Assembly (NCBI RefSeq): GCF_963259705.1
Contig: NC_081847.1
Coordinates: 86,054,485 to 86,118,484 of the forward strand
Length of the DNA stretch: 64,000 bases
DNA from: Myotis daubentonii
Lineage: Eukaryota; Chordata; Mammalia; Chiroptera; Vespertilionidae
Direction of reading: 5' to 3'
How positions within the stretch are numbered: the stretch's first letter is position 1; every line of letters begins with the position of its first letter. Shown piece after piece: positions 49,009 through 60,480 of this stretch. The notes beneath the pieces are model-generated. The model was given only the letters and a program-made list of their open reading frames with translations. It searched no databases and was not told the DNA's origin. The position numbers were made by a program, and so were the translations under genes.

Positions 49009-49739
49009 GTAAGGGCTTGCAATCCCGGCTGTTATTGATGATGGTGACAGTGACGGTGATGAAGATGAAAGGAGTCCCTCTTCTGCAAAAGAGAGACTTG
49101 ACTGCAATTACCTACAGCCTCTCTTTTAGAGGCGGAAACAGAAGCTGAGACCCACAGCCTCTGTGAAAATACCTAAATGGGCGGGAAAGGAGGCAGGCTG
49201 TCATTTAGACCACACAGGGGGACAGAAGGCAGCAGGATGGCATTGGTCACCTCTGGGCCTCGGGAGCCAAGGATGGACCAGTCGTAGTCACTAGAGAGTG
49301 ACCCAGGGTCCCCCGTACCAGGGGCTGCTTCTCCAGCCCGAGCTGTTCCTGCCAGGGGGATCCCCACATTCCCCTGCACTGGAAACAATACTGAACTGTA
49401 GTAAGAGCACGAAACTCAGCTCTGTAAACTACAGTAATGATCTTTGCTCCTGGAACCAAAACAACAGTTGGTCATTGTTTTCGTTCTCATGAAAAAACGC
49501 AGTCATGGCCCAGAATACATTCCTTGGGCCCTGCCCCAAACGCTCCTGTATGTGGTATATCTTTGATCAACATGGAATTGAATCAAATCAAGCAGCGAGT
49601 CGGCAAGCTTCAGTGTCAGCCTTCCACAGAGTGGCGGGTGGCCTCTCGGCCCAGGTCATTCAGACAGCCCTAAGTTATGAAGGAACATAACGGGCGCAAC
49701 AGACTCAAAACTAAGAGAAGATGCTGAGCCCTATGCCCA

Positions 49740-49975
49740 TAAATGTTCATTTATTAAATAAATATCTAGCTATATGCAATACATATATTAAATGATATAC
49801 AAGTATATACAATGCATATACATGTATTCAATGATATGCAAAATAAACATATACTTATACTTTTATGAAATGAATTAATTCTTGGAAAAATACAATTTTA
49901 TACTTTTATGAAACATATACTTATAATTTTATGAAATGAATTAATTCTTGGGAAAATACGATTTTATGAAATTTG
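49740..49975 (+). repeat. AT-rich tract with a 66-bp direct duplication
   Basis: aaacatatacttatactttt at 49845 recurs at 49911 (aaacatatacttataatttt), and the following tatgaaatgaattaattctt recurs too, giving two ~63-66 bp units with few differences. The flanking 49740-49840 is irregular tatatgcaatacat-type sequence. Confidence 0.8.
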
Positions 49976-50155
49976 ACTCAAAAAGAAACAGAACACCAGG
50001 ATAATACAGTAACTATAAGGAAATGAAATCAGTAGTTTAAAATCTCACAATGAAAACTTCAGACCCAATAGCTTTACAGGCAAGCTCAACCAACCTTTTA
50101 AACAATAAATAATTCTGATCCTATCCAACTCTTATAGAGAATAGAACCTCACTAC
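49976..50155 (+). mobile_element. Possible old L1 ORF2 fragment
   Basis: aaaacttcagacccaatagc, tttacaggcaagctcaacca and aactcttatagagaatagaa align in order with the L1 ORF2 stretch upstream of the RT core. The frame is broken. Confidence 0.45.
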
Positions 50156-50603
50156 CCAAAGCAGTCAGGCCCTGCCTGCTTCACTTCCAAGAGGGTTCCT
50201 AGAACATGTGCCTGCTTTCCCACCTTGAAAGCCCTGACCGGATGCCTCCCTGTTCCTTGGCCAGTCGCCTCCTCTGTGGCCTCCTCACTCCTGGAGAGAG
50301 CCGAGTTTACCACGGAGCTCAGGAAGCCCAGCTCGGCCTCTTGCTTGCACAACCCCCCCTCCTCCAAGGCCCTGGGAGAGCCCCTACCCTAACAACATGT
50401 TCATGCGGTCACATCTTGTTGTAATATTTGCAAAGTAAGATATGTGGGCAGCAATTTGTCAGGAAGTGGTCTATTTGCATCCTGACATGCTCTCCATCAT
50501 GTTCCCCTCACGTTGGGTGGTGGTGGTGCGGCTGGGAGGGTCTGACTAAGCAGCAGCTGAGCTAAGGATACATTTAGTTTGGGTTTAATGGTGTATGTTT
50601 TTT

Positions 50604-50827
50604 GGGTTTTTTAAAATATATTTTATTGATTTTTTTACAGAGAGGAAGGGAGAGAGATAGAGAGTCAGAAACATCGATGAGAGAGAAACATCAATCAGCT
50701 GCCTCCTGCACATCTCCCACCGGGGATGTGCCCGCAACCCAGGTACATGCCCTTGACCGGAATCGAACCTGGGACCTTTCAGTCCGCAGGCCGACGCTCT
50801 ATCCACTGAGCCAAACCGGTTTCGGCT
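50604..50827 (-). mobile_element. Ves SINE, minus strand, full length
   Basis: aaaatatattttattgattt, catcgatgagagagaaacat, B-box complement ggaatcgaacc and head complement tgagccaaaccggtttcggc. The word GTATGTTT is found on both sides as a short target duplication. Confidence 0.93.
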
Positions 50828-51069
50828 AATTGGGTATGTTTATACGGTTTGCAGTTACTTCTACATTCAGCAACCAGTTGTCTTGGTGTAGAAGTTTCTT
50901 CCTTCTGTGGCCCACCCTACAACCATAGGCCTACAACTAGGACATCATGGACATCCTGGTTAATGAGTATCGTCAATGCAAAGAATAAGTTTATCCACCA
51001 CGTGAGGAAACAGAAAATGCCCCAAATCTCACAGCTCATATACAAAAGAATACTTACTAGGGTTTCCCC

Positions 51070-51320
51070 ACAGCTGACAATAATCCTACACATTTATATG
51101 ACATTACCAATAACTAGTTTTGAAGGGGAGAGAAATGTCTAGAATATCAACTGTACTAAAGTATCCACCATATGACAGGAAAGACTAAGTTATCTTTTCA
51201 ATTATCTTTCAAATCCTGAACGAGCTTTAAACGCTGTCTCTGAAAATTACTTTACAAAATTGTCAAAGAAGAGACGATCAGAGATTATGCAAGGCTACCT
51301 GCAGTTTGCCAAGAAGCTAA
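51070..51320 (+). pseudogene. Possible decayed hAT/ZMYM-like transposase C-terminus
   Basis: The frame ending at 51142 finishes in LPITSFEGERNV, which resembles the 'LP.T...AERSFS' start of the hATC dimerisation region in ZMYM/THAP12-like transposase-derived proteins. Helical, lysine-rich coding-like sequence continues in another frame to ~51320 after a stop and frameshift. Similarity is short, so the call is tentative. Confidence 0.35.
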
Positions 51321-52011
51321 TTAGTAAAAAATATGTTCTTTTTACAAATTTGGGGATGGTTGTGGTGTTTGCCAGCTTTTAAAAATATGCTGCAATTTTA
51401 TGATTCAAAAATAAACATCATTTTAATACCTCATAATTTTTTAAGAGCCCCCCTCCCCCCAAAAAACCTGGATCTACCCTGGCCCTCTCTCTGCTTCGTC
51501 TTCTCGTGGTAACTGCTCCATCCTCCCTTCCTCCCCAGTGCTGACTGCCCTGATTTAATGATGACTTTGAGGTTAAACCAGCAAGCTCACTGCCCAGCCC
51601 AGGTGGTAAGCTCCCCGAGGGACAGTCCCTCAACTCCAAGCACCGTACACAGGCCAGACCCACTGGAGACCCTTAATACACACCTGCCAGCAAAGCCTCT
51701 GACGTGGGACCCACGTTCCGTGGAGCAGAGGACCTGGCATCCTTTCCGCACGTGGGCATCTTCAGAAGCGGGACCTGCCCCCGGGACCTGCAGTTTTTCT
51801 AGGAAGAAAACTGTTTCCGCTGAGAGAAGATGTGGTCCCTGGTTGATGATCTGACCTGGGTAGTCTGACTGGTCACCACGGAGAGAAGCCCCTTGTGAAG
51901 GTCAGGGTCAGGCAGCTGAGTTGGGACCCTGACAGAAGCCACGTTGGAGTGGGGGCTAGAGTGGGTTTGAGGGCCTCTCCCACCCTCCTCTTCACAACCC
52001 TCTTCAGTGCC

Positions 52012-52604
52012 CTGCAGCCTCTGCGTCCTCCCTGCAGGGGGAGGGGGCTCAGTGCTTCTCACCCAAGGCCCCGCCCCCCCCCCCCCCACACACACACACA
52101 CTGCAGCCTCTGCTTCCTCCCTGCAGGGGGAGGGGGCTCAGTGCTTCTCACCCAGCAGCCCCCCCCCCCACACACACACACTGCAGCCTCTGCTTCCTCC
52201 CTGCAGGGGGAGGGGGCTCAGTGCTTCTCACCCAAGGCCCCCCCCCCACACACACACACACTGCAGCCTCTGCTTCCTCCCTGCAGGGGGAGGGGGCTCA
52301 GTGCTTCTCACCCAGCAGCCCCCCCCCCCCCCCACACACACACACTGCAGCCTCTGCTTCCTCCCTGCAGGGGGAGGGGGCTCAGTGCTTCTCACCCAAG
52401 GCCCCCCCCCCACACACACACACACACACTGGAGCCTCTGCGTCCTCCCTGCAGGGGGAGGGGGCTCAGTGCTTCTCACCCAGCAGGCCCCCCCCCCCCC
52501 CCACACACACACACACTGGAGCCTCTGCTTCCTCCCTGCAGGGGGAAGGGGCTCAGTGCTTCTCACCCAGCAGGCCCCCCCCCCCCCCCACACACACACA
52601 CATA
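52012..52604 (+). repeat. Minisatellite, seven units of 80-89 bp with C-tract and CA-tract
   Basis: Units start at 52012, 52101, 52181, 52261, 52345, 52429 and 52516. Each has a conserved part (ctgcagcctctgcttcctcc, ctgcagggggagggggctca, gtgcttctcaccca), then a C run of 9-17, then CACACA. Length differences lie mainly in the C and CA runs. The last two units share ctggagcc instead of ctgcagcc, suggesting a local duplication. All three forward frames stay open for long distances; this is a by-product of the repeat. Confidence 0.95.
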
Positions 52605-54200
52605 CTTCCAATGGCATATGTAGCATGCAGCCACCCTGCCTTCGGGTCCCAGAAGGCACAGCAAGTCCCTGCCCTGCCCACGGGGCTCAGAGATAAGTGA
52701 GGGAGGGGGTAAGGTTTTCCACTCACTCGCAGCCCGTTCAGCAGGAGCCATGGGGACATTCGTCTTGGCCAGGGGAGTAGGGGCAGTGAGCTAGAGGTAA
52801 TATGTCTTCTCTTCCAAGTAACCGTGTTCACTAGGACCTTCCTCAGTATTTCCTGAGTGTCCTGAGAAAGGCTGGTCCCCACGAGGCGCCTGGGAAGGTG
52901 TGGTTATGTGGACAGGGTGTTGCATCCCAGAGCCCCGGGAGGAGATCCCGAGACGGTCAGTAAACGGATGGGATGTTGCCGACCTGTCCTGAGGGTGTGG
53001 CCGCACGTTAGCTTCCCCCTTTTGCACCCTGCGGCTGTGAGCCCCTTTGGGGAAACACTGTTCTGACTAAAAGCAGTGATGTTAGCAGACAGCGGGGACT
53101 TTCAGCGCCAGCACAGGCAGGTCGTCGTCAACTCCTGGGGCCGCGGGCTTTTCGGGCTCCTCCTACCACCACCTTCCACAGGTGGCTGCTCCCTTCCTAC
53201 CGAGGCCAGGGCCTGGCCAGGGGTCTTCTGGCAGCAGGAGCCCCGCACCGACCCGGCCCCTTCCCTTCGCAGGACCCTGGGGGAGAGGAGCTTCTAACGC
53301 CCTTGGATAAGCTCCTTTGGGGCCAAGGCCAGTCCCTTCCCCCAGCCATCTGTACACGCAGGCCACCCGGAGGCTCTGAAATCTGTCCCCGGCCCTGCGT
53401 CCGCGGAGAGAAGCAACACCATGACAACGTCTCTCATTACGTTTCTTAGTTGATTGATTCCATCTTAGTTACCTTCAGCGAAGGTGGTGGTGGAGACCCC
53501 AGGGCCTTCTGAAACAGGGAGGCTCAGAGCACAGAGGAAACACTGAGCCAGGTCCTTGTTAGCACGTTTACTTGGAAGAGAACCATGTTGACCTATTAGC
53601 CCGCTGCCTCTACTACACTGGCTTCCAAGGAAGTTCCTCTCAGTCTTCTGAGCGTGCTCTGCAAGCTGAGGGGGAGCACGCTTATCCTCTGGGGAGGGCC
53701 GGTGTGTGAGCCGCTGGAAGGGAGAGCAGAAAGGGGGACTGAACTGTCTGCTGGGGAGACTTGGTGACCTTGGGACTGTCCTTGACCTTCTGTCCCAGCT
53801 CCTGCCCCTCCCCCCCCCCCACCTGAGAGCAGGGGCAGTAGCAGTGCCCACCTGTGAGAGTGTCATGAGAATCAAAGGAAGAACAGAGTGAGCTCAGGGC
53901 AGTACCGGCACATGGTCAGCACCTGGCAAACATGCATTATGATTACACACACCACTCAGAAGTGCTTGGGAGTTCACAGTCTCTTTGTTTTTGGGAGTGG
54001 AGGTGGAATGGATGCAATAAAGCGCTGAGTCTGACCTCCAAGCTGTCCCTCCTGGCAAGATTAGCTACCCAAGGGGCCTAGCTACCTTAGGTAGCATCAA
54101 GACAATGTCAAATAAAAATCACGGCCTCACCCACCTGAGGAGCCCCTGGATTTCCGAGGGCTGGACTTGAACATGGCGACTACCTTTGTGCTGTGATTTT

Positions 54201-54465
54201 GCTAATCCTCACCAGAGGTATTTTTTTCCACTGTTTTTTGTGTTTGTTTGTTTGTTTTTAGAGAGAGAGAGAGTGGAATGGAGGGAGGAAGAAGGAAGAG
54301 AGAGAGAAACAACACGTCAATTGGTTGCCCCTTGCACGTGCCCCAACCAGAGACGGGGATCCAACCTGCAACCCAGGTACATGCCCTTGACTGGGAATCG
54401 AACCCAGGACCCTTCAGTCCTTGGGCAGACACTCCAATCACTAAGCCAAACCAGCCAGGGTTGTC
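54201..54465 (-). mobile_element. Ves SINE subfamily with CTCACCAGAGG tail, minus strand
   Basis: Tail complement taatcctcaccagaggtatt, B-box complement ggaatcgaacc and head complement agccaaaccagccaggg. The 10-mer CTGTGATTTT flanks it (54191-54200, 54466-54475). The tail word is shared with the copies at 57038 and 59183, marking one subfamily. Confidence 0.88.
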
Positions 54466-55054
54466 CTGTGATTTTAACAACAAACTTCAACATAATCTCC
54501 CCTTGACTAGCGGTCAATTCCTGAAATTCCACCACAGACATATCAATCATTCCTTAGCTTAAGGTTGTTATTCCATTTGCACAACACATTTAAAGTGAGC
54601 CTCTACCCTGGGCCCCGCAGACAGAGATAGAGCAGCTGGCCCCTGCCTCGCCCCCCCCCCCCCAAACTACAGAGTTGGATGTGGAGATGAAGGGGTTCAG
54701 GGACACAAAGGCCCTCGCCAGCTAGGCCAGGCAGAGGGGAGGGGCCTGCAGTAATCTCTCCAGATTTAAAATGAAAAAATAAATACCTCTCACGGGTTGC
54801 CATGAGGTCAGCTGAGCTCTTGCTGGCAAAGTCTCTTGTGTAGAATGCTCAACCAATCATTAGATTCCTCCCCCAGTCTAAGCTGTTCCCAGTTATGTAC
54901 ACCTGGATGTTCACGAGGAGTCTGGCAGGAAGGTTTGCCTGGTGGGAGGAGGAAGATGAGAGTGCTGCCCTCATATGGGGACGGAGTCGGGGGGCGGGGG
55001 CAGTAAAGGAAGGTTTGGGGCTCAGAGATGAACTTCTCCGATGTTCTCCCCCGA

Positions 55055-55440
55055 ATGGGTCACTCCTTGGTTCACCTGCTCACATGTCCCCTTCTATAAA
55101 GACCTTCCGGACCACCCACCCCATCAATCTCCTTACCTCGCTTCATTTTTACTCCCAGCGCCATCTCCTCCAGACATATGATGCATTCATGTGGTCAGCT
55201 GTCTGTCCTACTGAAGTGTATGTTCTGTGGCTACGGGGACTTCGTTTTGTTCGCTGCCAGGACCAAACCTCCGCCTGCCAATTATTACCCAATTTGGCCT
55301 TGGTCAAGCTACTCGCCTCTCTTTTTTCACAGGGCGATTTTGATAATTAAATGCACTAATAATAAAGCAGCACTTGGCACAATGCCCGGTGTGTTGTAAG
55401 TGCCCGTTAAATGGCAGCTATAGCTATTAGTGGTTATATT
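55055..55440 (+). mobile_element. L2 3' fragment followed by MIR
   Basis: 55055-55260 has L2-like words (cataaagaccttccggacca-like, cgccatctcctccagacata). 55262-55440 follows MIR (ttggccttggtcaagctact, ttgataattaaatgcactaa, cacttggcacaatgcccggt, ctatagctattagtgg). Confidence 0.6.
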
Positions 55441-55596
55441 CCAGTAAATGTTTACTTCCTGTGGGTCAGCCATCTGGGGCAGACCTCTGGCTGCTCAGCG
55501 ATTTCTCTCATCTTGAATGGAGCTAGAAATAGAGGCCTCCACCAACTGGAAGGTACGGCTTACCTTCCAGAGCAGGTGAAGTAAAGATCTCTGGGG

Positions 55597-55994
55597 CCCT
55601 GGTTCTTAAACACAGCTATACAGTGGGATCACCCGGGGCGTTTTAAACATTACTGATGCCCGGATGTGAGCAGTACAGCAGGTGGCCTGAGCGTCAGAAG
55701 TTTCTTAAGTTCGCCAGGTGCTTCTAAGGCAGTGATGGCGAACATTTTGAGCTCGGCGTGTCAGCATTTTGAAAAACCCTAACTTAACTCTGGTGCTATG
55801 TCACATATAGAAATTTTTGATCTTTGCAACCATAGTAAAACAAAGATGTATATTTTTGATATTTATTTTATATATTTAAATGCCATTTAACAAAGAAAAA
55901 TCAACTGAAAAAATGAGTTCGCGTGTCACCTCTAACACACGTGTCATAGGTTCGCCATCACTGTTCTAAGGTGTAGCAGGTTTGAGAGCCGGGG
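55597..55994 (+). mobile_element. MER5A-like element split by a hAT
   Basis: Left: ggttcttaaacacagctata, gggatcacccggggcgtttt, cgccaggtgcttctaagg. Right: ttctaaggtgtagcaggttt, gagagccgggg. The hAT at 55730-55963 interrupts it near the right end. Confidence 0.65.
55730..55963. mobile_element. Non-autonomous hAT with perfect TSD (second copy of the 7.8-kb family)
   Basis: CAGTGATGGCGAACATTTTG at the left, ggttcgccatcactg at the right, exact 8-mer TTCTAAGG on both sides. 234 bp, nearly identical to 7775-8010, so both are recent. Confidence 0.94.
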
Positions 55995-56495
55995 CTCCCG
56001 GACGCCACCAGATTTCCCCTTAAAAGTCAGTGAGACAGATGTCTGCTGACAGCAGTTAATGCGTCCTCCTAAAAGGAGCCATTTGCTCGCAGACCGATCG
56101 GCCCACTAAACATTAAACACTGCAGCCCAGCAGGGCCCACCACTTAAAGATGGCTGTTGCCTGGGATGCAGCTTCCTAGGACTCGAGTGCCCCACAGAGG
56201 AAAGCTGGGAGACCAGCAGATGGGGAAACTGAGGCTGGAGCAGCTGAACCAACCCTTCCCGCCACCCCCCTCTCTAATCAACCCAGCAGCTGGGCCTGGC
56301 GAGGACAGCGATCCTGGCACAGCTCTGAGCACAAAACATTTTGCCTTGTGTTTGAACTATAATAGAATTGAGAGTTCGTGATTGGACTCCATGAGGATAA
56401 GGTCCCAAGGTCGTATCTGCGACGGCGAGCTCTCGTTGAATTAGAGGACAACCGCGTTTCGAGAAAGTGCTTTTTGAAAAGGGGCCACATTCGCC

Positions 56496-56713
56496 GGGCC
56501 GGCCTGGCTTAGTAGTTGAGTATCAACTTATGAACCAGAAGGTCACGGTTCAATTCCCAGTCAAAGCACATGCCTGGGTTTTGGGCTTGATCCCCAGTAG
56601 GGGGCGTGCAGGAGGCAACCGATCAATGATTCTCATCATTGATGTTGTTATCTCTCTTCCTCTCCCTTCCTCTCTGAAATCAATAAAAATATATTTTTAA
56701 AAAAATATAAAAA
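56496..56713 (+). mobile_element. Ves SINE variant
   Basis: Head gggccggcctggcttagtag, diverged B box (ggttcaattccc), ggcgtgcaggaggcaaccga, gatcaatgattctcatcatt and tail gaaatcaataaaaatatatt. Same variant as 22095 (tatgaaccaggaggtcacgg-type middle). No clear target duplication seen. Confidence 0.85.
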
Positions 56714-56789
56714 GAAGCCCAACTCCATTGCTCTCACTTCCCTGCTGTTTAAAAGTAAGGGGAAGTACCTACGCTGAGTGATAGAAGCC

Positions 56790-57361
56790 TGTCACCAACG
56801 GACAAGTGCTGTCTGATTCCACTTACATGAGGCACCTGGAGGAGTCAAGTTCGTAGAGACAGAGAGCGGCAGAGTGCTTGCCAGGGGCCCCGGGGCGGGG
56901 AAAGGAGGATGGGGAGTTGCTTCAGACTCAGTTTTCTGAGACGAAAGGAGTCTGGAGGTGGAGGGTGGTGATGGTTGCACAACAATGTGAATGTACTTAA
57001 TGCCACTGAATCGCACACTTAAAAATGGTTAAGATGGCCCTAGCCAGTTTGGCTCAGTGGATAGAGCATCGGCCTGTGGACCAAAGGTCCCGGGTTCGAT
57101 TCTGGTCAAGGGCACGTACCTTGGTTGCAGGCTCCTCCCTGACCCAGGCCCTGGTGGGGCTCCTGCAGGAGGCAACCAATCGATGTGTTTCTCTCACATC
57201 AATGTTTCTCTCTGTCTGTCCCTCTCTCTTCCACTCTCTCTAAAAACCAATGAAAAATATCCTCAGGTGAGGATTAACAACACAAACAAAACAGAACACA
57301 CAAAAAAGTGGTTAAGATGGTAAACATTATGTTAGGTGCATCCTACCACATTTAAAAATAA
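56790..57361 (+). mobile_element. Old L1 (L1M type) 3' UTR, split by a Ves SINE
   Basis: gctgtctgattccacttaca, agagtgcttgccaggggccc, ggtgatggttgcacaacaat, tgccactgaatcgcacactt and aaaatggttaagatgg run to the SINE at 57038. After it, taaacattatgttaggtgca and taccacatttaaaaataa complete the L1 3' end. Confidence 0.8.
57038..57308 (+). mobile_element. Ves SINE with 12-bp TSD
   Basis: Head ccctagccagtttggctcag, B box GGTTCGATTC, tail atcctcaggtgaggattaac. TGGTTAAGATGG is present exactly on both sides (57026-57037, 57309-57320). Confidence 0.94.
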
Positions 57362-58024
57362 ATTACTTCGTAAAAAGCAGTTCTTTCGTAATTTTTTAAA
57401 AGTAAAATAAACACCTGGGGCTGCAGGAACTTAGCTGGGCCTTCGGTTGGTCCCATGGAAACCTGGGAAGAGCCGGAGAATTTCAGAGCCTGGAGTGAGA
57501 AGGGAGGCAGCCGATCAGCCTCTAGGGCACCTTGGAAGTTAATGAACACTGGGGCAGCTGATTGAATGTGCTGTTTCCTCGCCCCTCTGTATTTTAGCTG
57601 CATAAACAGAAGGTACCAGGTGACTTACAAATGACTGTGCGGGGCTGTGAAGATGGTGTGTTCCTTCCCTCAGCCGGAGAGACTCAGTCCCTGCTGCCTA
57701 TTTTCATGGAAATGAGTTCCACAGAGTGAGCTTGGAGGCAGCCAGAAGAAAGGCTAGCTGGCTGCGGCGTTCTTCCTTTTTCAAAGGCTTCTAACGTGTG
57801 CCTGGTATGGATATCAGCACAAATAAAAATTACACCTTCAGAGGGAGAAGACGGTGGGGAGGGAGGCCAGCTATTTCTGTCTAAACTGGGCCTCTGGGAT
57901 GCTGGTGTTTTCCTAAATGGTAGTTTGATGAGGGTCTGTGACACACAGCATCCGCCCCTGCTATCGGTCAGACTGCCGCGGGGTTGCAGAGAGCTGCCCG
58001 GCCGTGAAAGGCAGCAGTTGTGAA

Positions 58025-58025
<1 letters not shown>

Positions 58026-58066
<41 letters not shown>
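58026..58066 (+). repeat. 41-bp G homopolymer
   Basis: Uninterrupted G on the + strand between gtgaac and cagggc. It is exceptionally long for a mononucleotide G run. Able in principle to form G-quadruplexes; its true length is hard to sequence and may be inexact. Confidence 0.8.
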
Positions 58067-58069
<3 letters not shown>

Positions 58070-58359
58070 GGCATTGAAGTTCATCGCCTTGTTTGCCGGA
58101 TGAAATGGAACCTGCATTTAACCCAAGGCCCTGAGTATGCGCATGCAGCCCCCACGTCTGAGCAGCTGTGCTCTGGCATCCACCAGGCCAGTGGGTGTTG
58201 GCACGCCTCCCCACGGGGCTGTCCATTCTGTGATTGGACCCCTCTGCCTGTCTAGGGCCCAGTCCCCTGCCTCTGACAGCCCTGATGGCTGTAGAAGGCT
58301 CTTCTGTGAAAGGGAGTAGAGCTCCATATTCAGACAAAGGTGCTACACCCTCACAGCCT

Positions 58360-58560
58360 GGGGCTGAACCCCGGCTCTGCCCCGTACACCCCGTGTGACC
58401 GGGGGCAGGTTGCTTTTCCTCGCTGTGCCTCCGTGTTCTCACTGAAAAATGACTGTGAGAGAGTCTCTACCTCATGGGGTTGTTGCAAGGAAGCAATGAG
58501 CTAATCTATATGAAGCAGTTACAGCAGTTTGAGTTCAATAAATGCTAGCTATTAGAATTA
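58360..58560 (+). mobile_element. MIR SINE
   Basis: gctgaaccccggctctgccc, gtgtgaccgggggcaggttg, cctcatggggttgttgcaag and ttcaataaatgctagctatt follow MIR to its end. Confidence 0.8.
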
Positions 58561-59182
58561 TGTACACTACATAGATATGTCTCATACCTCTCGCCTGTCC
58601 CCAGAGCCTTCGAGGACAAGCTTAACTCCTTGTCCGCACGACAGCCTTGCAAATGTCTAAAGCAGCTCTCCTGGCTCTGCCCATGTCCTCCGGGTGAAAG
58701 TGTCCAGTCTTCACCACTTTGTGTGACACGCCTTTGGCTCCACAAGAATCACAGCACCCATGCAGCAGCCCCACTCACCCCTGAGGCTGCAAGGATGACT
58801 TCTCCACAGCCCGATTTCTTTTTCACTTGACCTAGTTTCTCTAGATCAGACAGGGGTGCATATATGCATTCCTAGCCCCTTCCAAAGAAGCAGGCTGCCA
58901 GGGGCATCCCTGAGCCCCTGAATCCCCTGCTTTCCAGAGAGCAGCATCTTTGCTAGCAGCCCCGCTGGCAAGCCTCTCCAGGCTGGGAGTGCAGAGCCTG
59001 CAACCGCCTGGCTTCATGAACGCACCTTCCACTGTAAGACTGGGCAGGGGCCCCACCACAGCCTGCACAGAAATGCCCATCCTGCCCAATGTCCCACCTT
59101 CCTCCCTCTGCAACCCTTCACACCCCTTTGTTCTTCCTGGGGTTCTCAAACTGGGAGGGGGCTCAATGAAGATGTACCTCGG

Positions 59183-59427
59183 TGCCCGAGCCAGTTTTGC
59201 TCAGTGGATGGTCAGCCCACAGACTGAGGGGTCTGGGGTTCAATTCCGGTCAAGAGCACCGGTTGCAGGCTCGATTCCTAGCCCTGGTCAGGGTTCATGT
59301 GGGAGGCAATCAATGGATATGTCTCTTTCACGTTGCTGTTTCTCTCTCTGTGTCTCTCCCTCTCCCTTCCACACTTTATAAAAATCAATGGAAAAATATC
59401 CTTGGGTGAGGATTAACAGAAAAAAAA
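59183..59427 (+). mobile_element. Ves SINE with 11-bp TSD
   Basis: Head tgcccgagccagttttgctc, diverged B box ggttcaattcc, tail tccttgggtgaggattaaca and poly(A). ATGTACCTCGG before and ATGTACATCGG after form the target duplication with one change. Confidence 0.9.
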
Positions 59428-60051
59428 ATGTACATCGGTAGCTTTGGGCAGTTTGCACATCTCACAAGCAGTTTTCCTGATTCTGATGCAGCGGGTCTTT
59501 GGGGACCACTGACTCTAAGCCCCTGTCCCCATTTAAGTTCCCCCCATGGCTGTGAGAGGCCAGGAGGTACATTATCATTAATGGGTGACGTCGCAGGCTT
59601 GCAATCCCAGGCCCATGAGGTCAGGCTCCAGGCAGTGGAGGCATCGAGAGGGCAAGCCCCTCAGAACTGGACCCACCAGGGTGGCTGGTCGGGGCAGCAG
59701 AGGGGTGCCCACCTTCCAGGGTGAGTTTGAGCGTGGCTGGCCTGAATTTCCTGCAGGCATCTGGGACGGAGTCCCCTGCTTCTTCTGTAAAAGAAATGCT
59801 CAGAGCTTCATTGACACCTTCCCTCTGGATCTGTTGTGGGTCCCTAATTACCTCACTCAGGGCAGCTGCTGCTAGATTATTATGTCACACACCTTTGAAG
59901 CTTTCAACGTCAAAGCCTCCCATTGACTGTACAGGACCCTAAGAGAATAGCTAACGTGGCTGGAGCAATAGCTAAAGAAACCCCGAAGGCTCCTGATAGG
60001 GTCTAGACAGGAAACCCTGTCCGACTGCCTCCCAGGGGCGCCTCCTGAAGA

Positions 60052-60133
60052 GCCAGCTTCTCCCCAGGAACACCAGTTTCTCCCCAGGAGCACCAGCTTC
60101 TCCCCAGGAGCACCAGCTGGTCCCAGGAGCACC
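60052..60133 (+). repeat. Small tandem repeat (~20-21 bp, four units)
   Basis: Units of 'ccagcttctccccaggagca' with few changes between them. Confidence 0.85.
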
Positions 60134-60480
60134 GAGGGATGGGGGGGTGGCGCACAGAAGGAAGGGACAGGGCAATTCCAGTCTCCCTCTAGTCTTCTGA
60201 GAGGGAGGGCCATGGAGAATTGCAGTATTGGCTTCGTGTCTTCTCAGAGCGCGATGTCTTAGAGCTCACAGGACAGTGTGTCCTACGTGGGCCTGCTGTC
60301 CCCCCAGCCTGCCCTGGGGGAGCCCCCTGCAGACCAGGTCTGCTCACTGAAGACAAGGCCCTCCACGTCCAAATGGAACTGAAACTATCCTCCCGCAGGC
60401 TCAGCAGGAAGGCCTTCTAGGGATTTCTGGGAGCCAATATACTTACTGATGTCTGAGCCCTTCTGGTAAAATTGAGCCTC

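Noticed and set aside
52012..52604. CRISPR-like array
   Set aside because: Repeats are directly adjacent with no unique spacers; this is a vertebrate minisatellite.
51895..52700. Long open frames in all three forward frames and one reverse frame (up to 242 codons)
   Set aside because: They arise from the 80-89 bp tandem repeat, giving Pro/His/Thr or Leu repeats whose frame shifts with C-run length.
57684..58442. 252-codon minus-strand open frame
   Set aside because: It passes through the 41-bp homopolymer as poly-Pro and has no domain; homopolymer length is probably variable.
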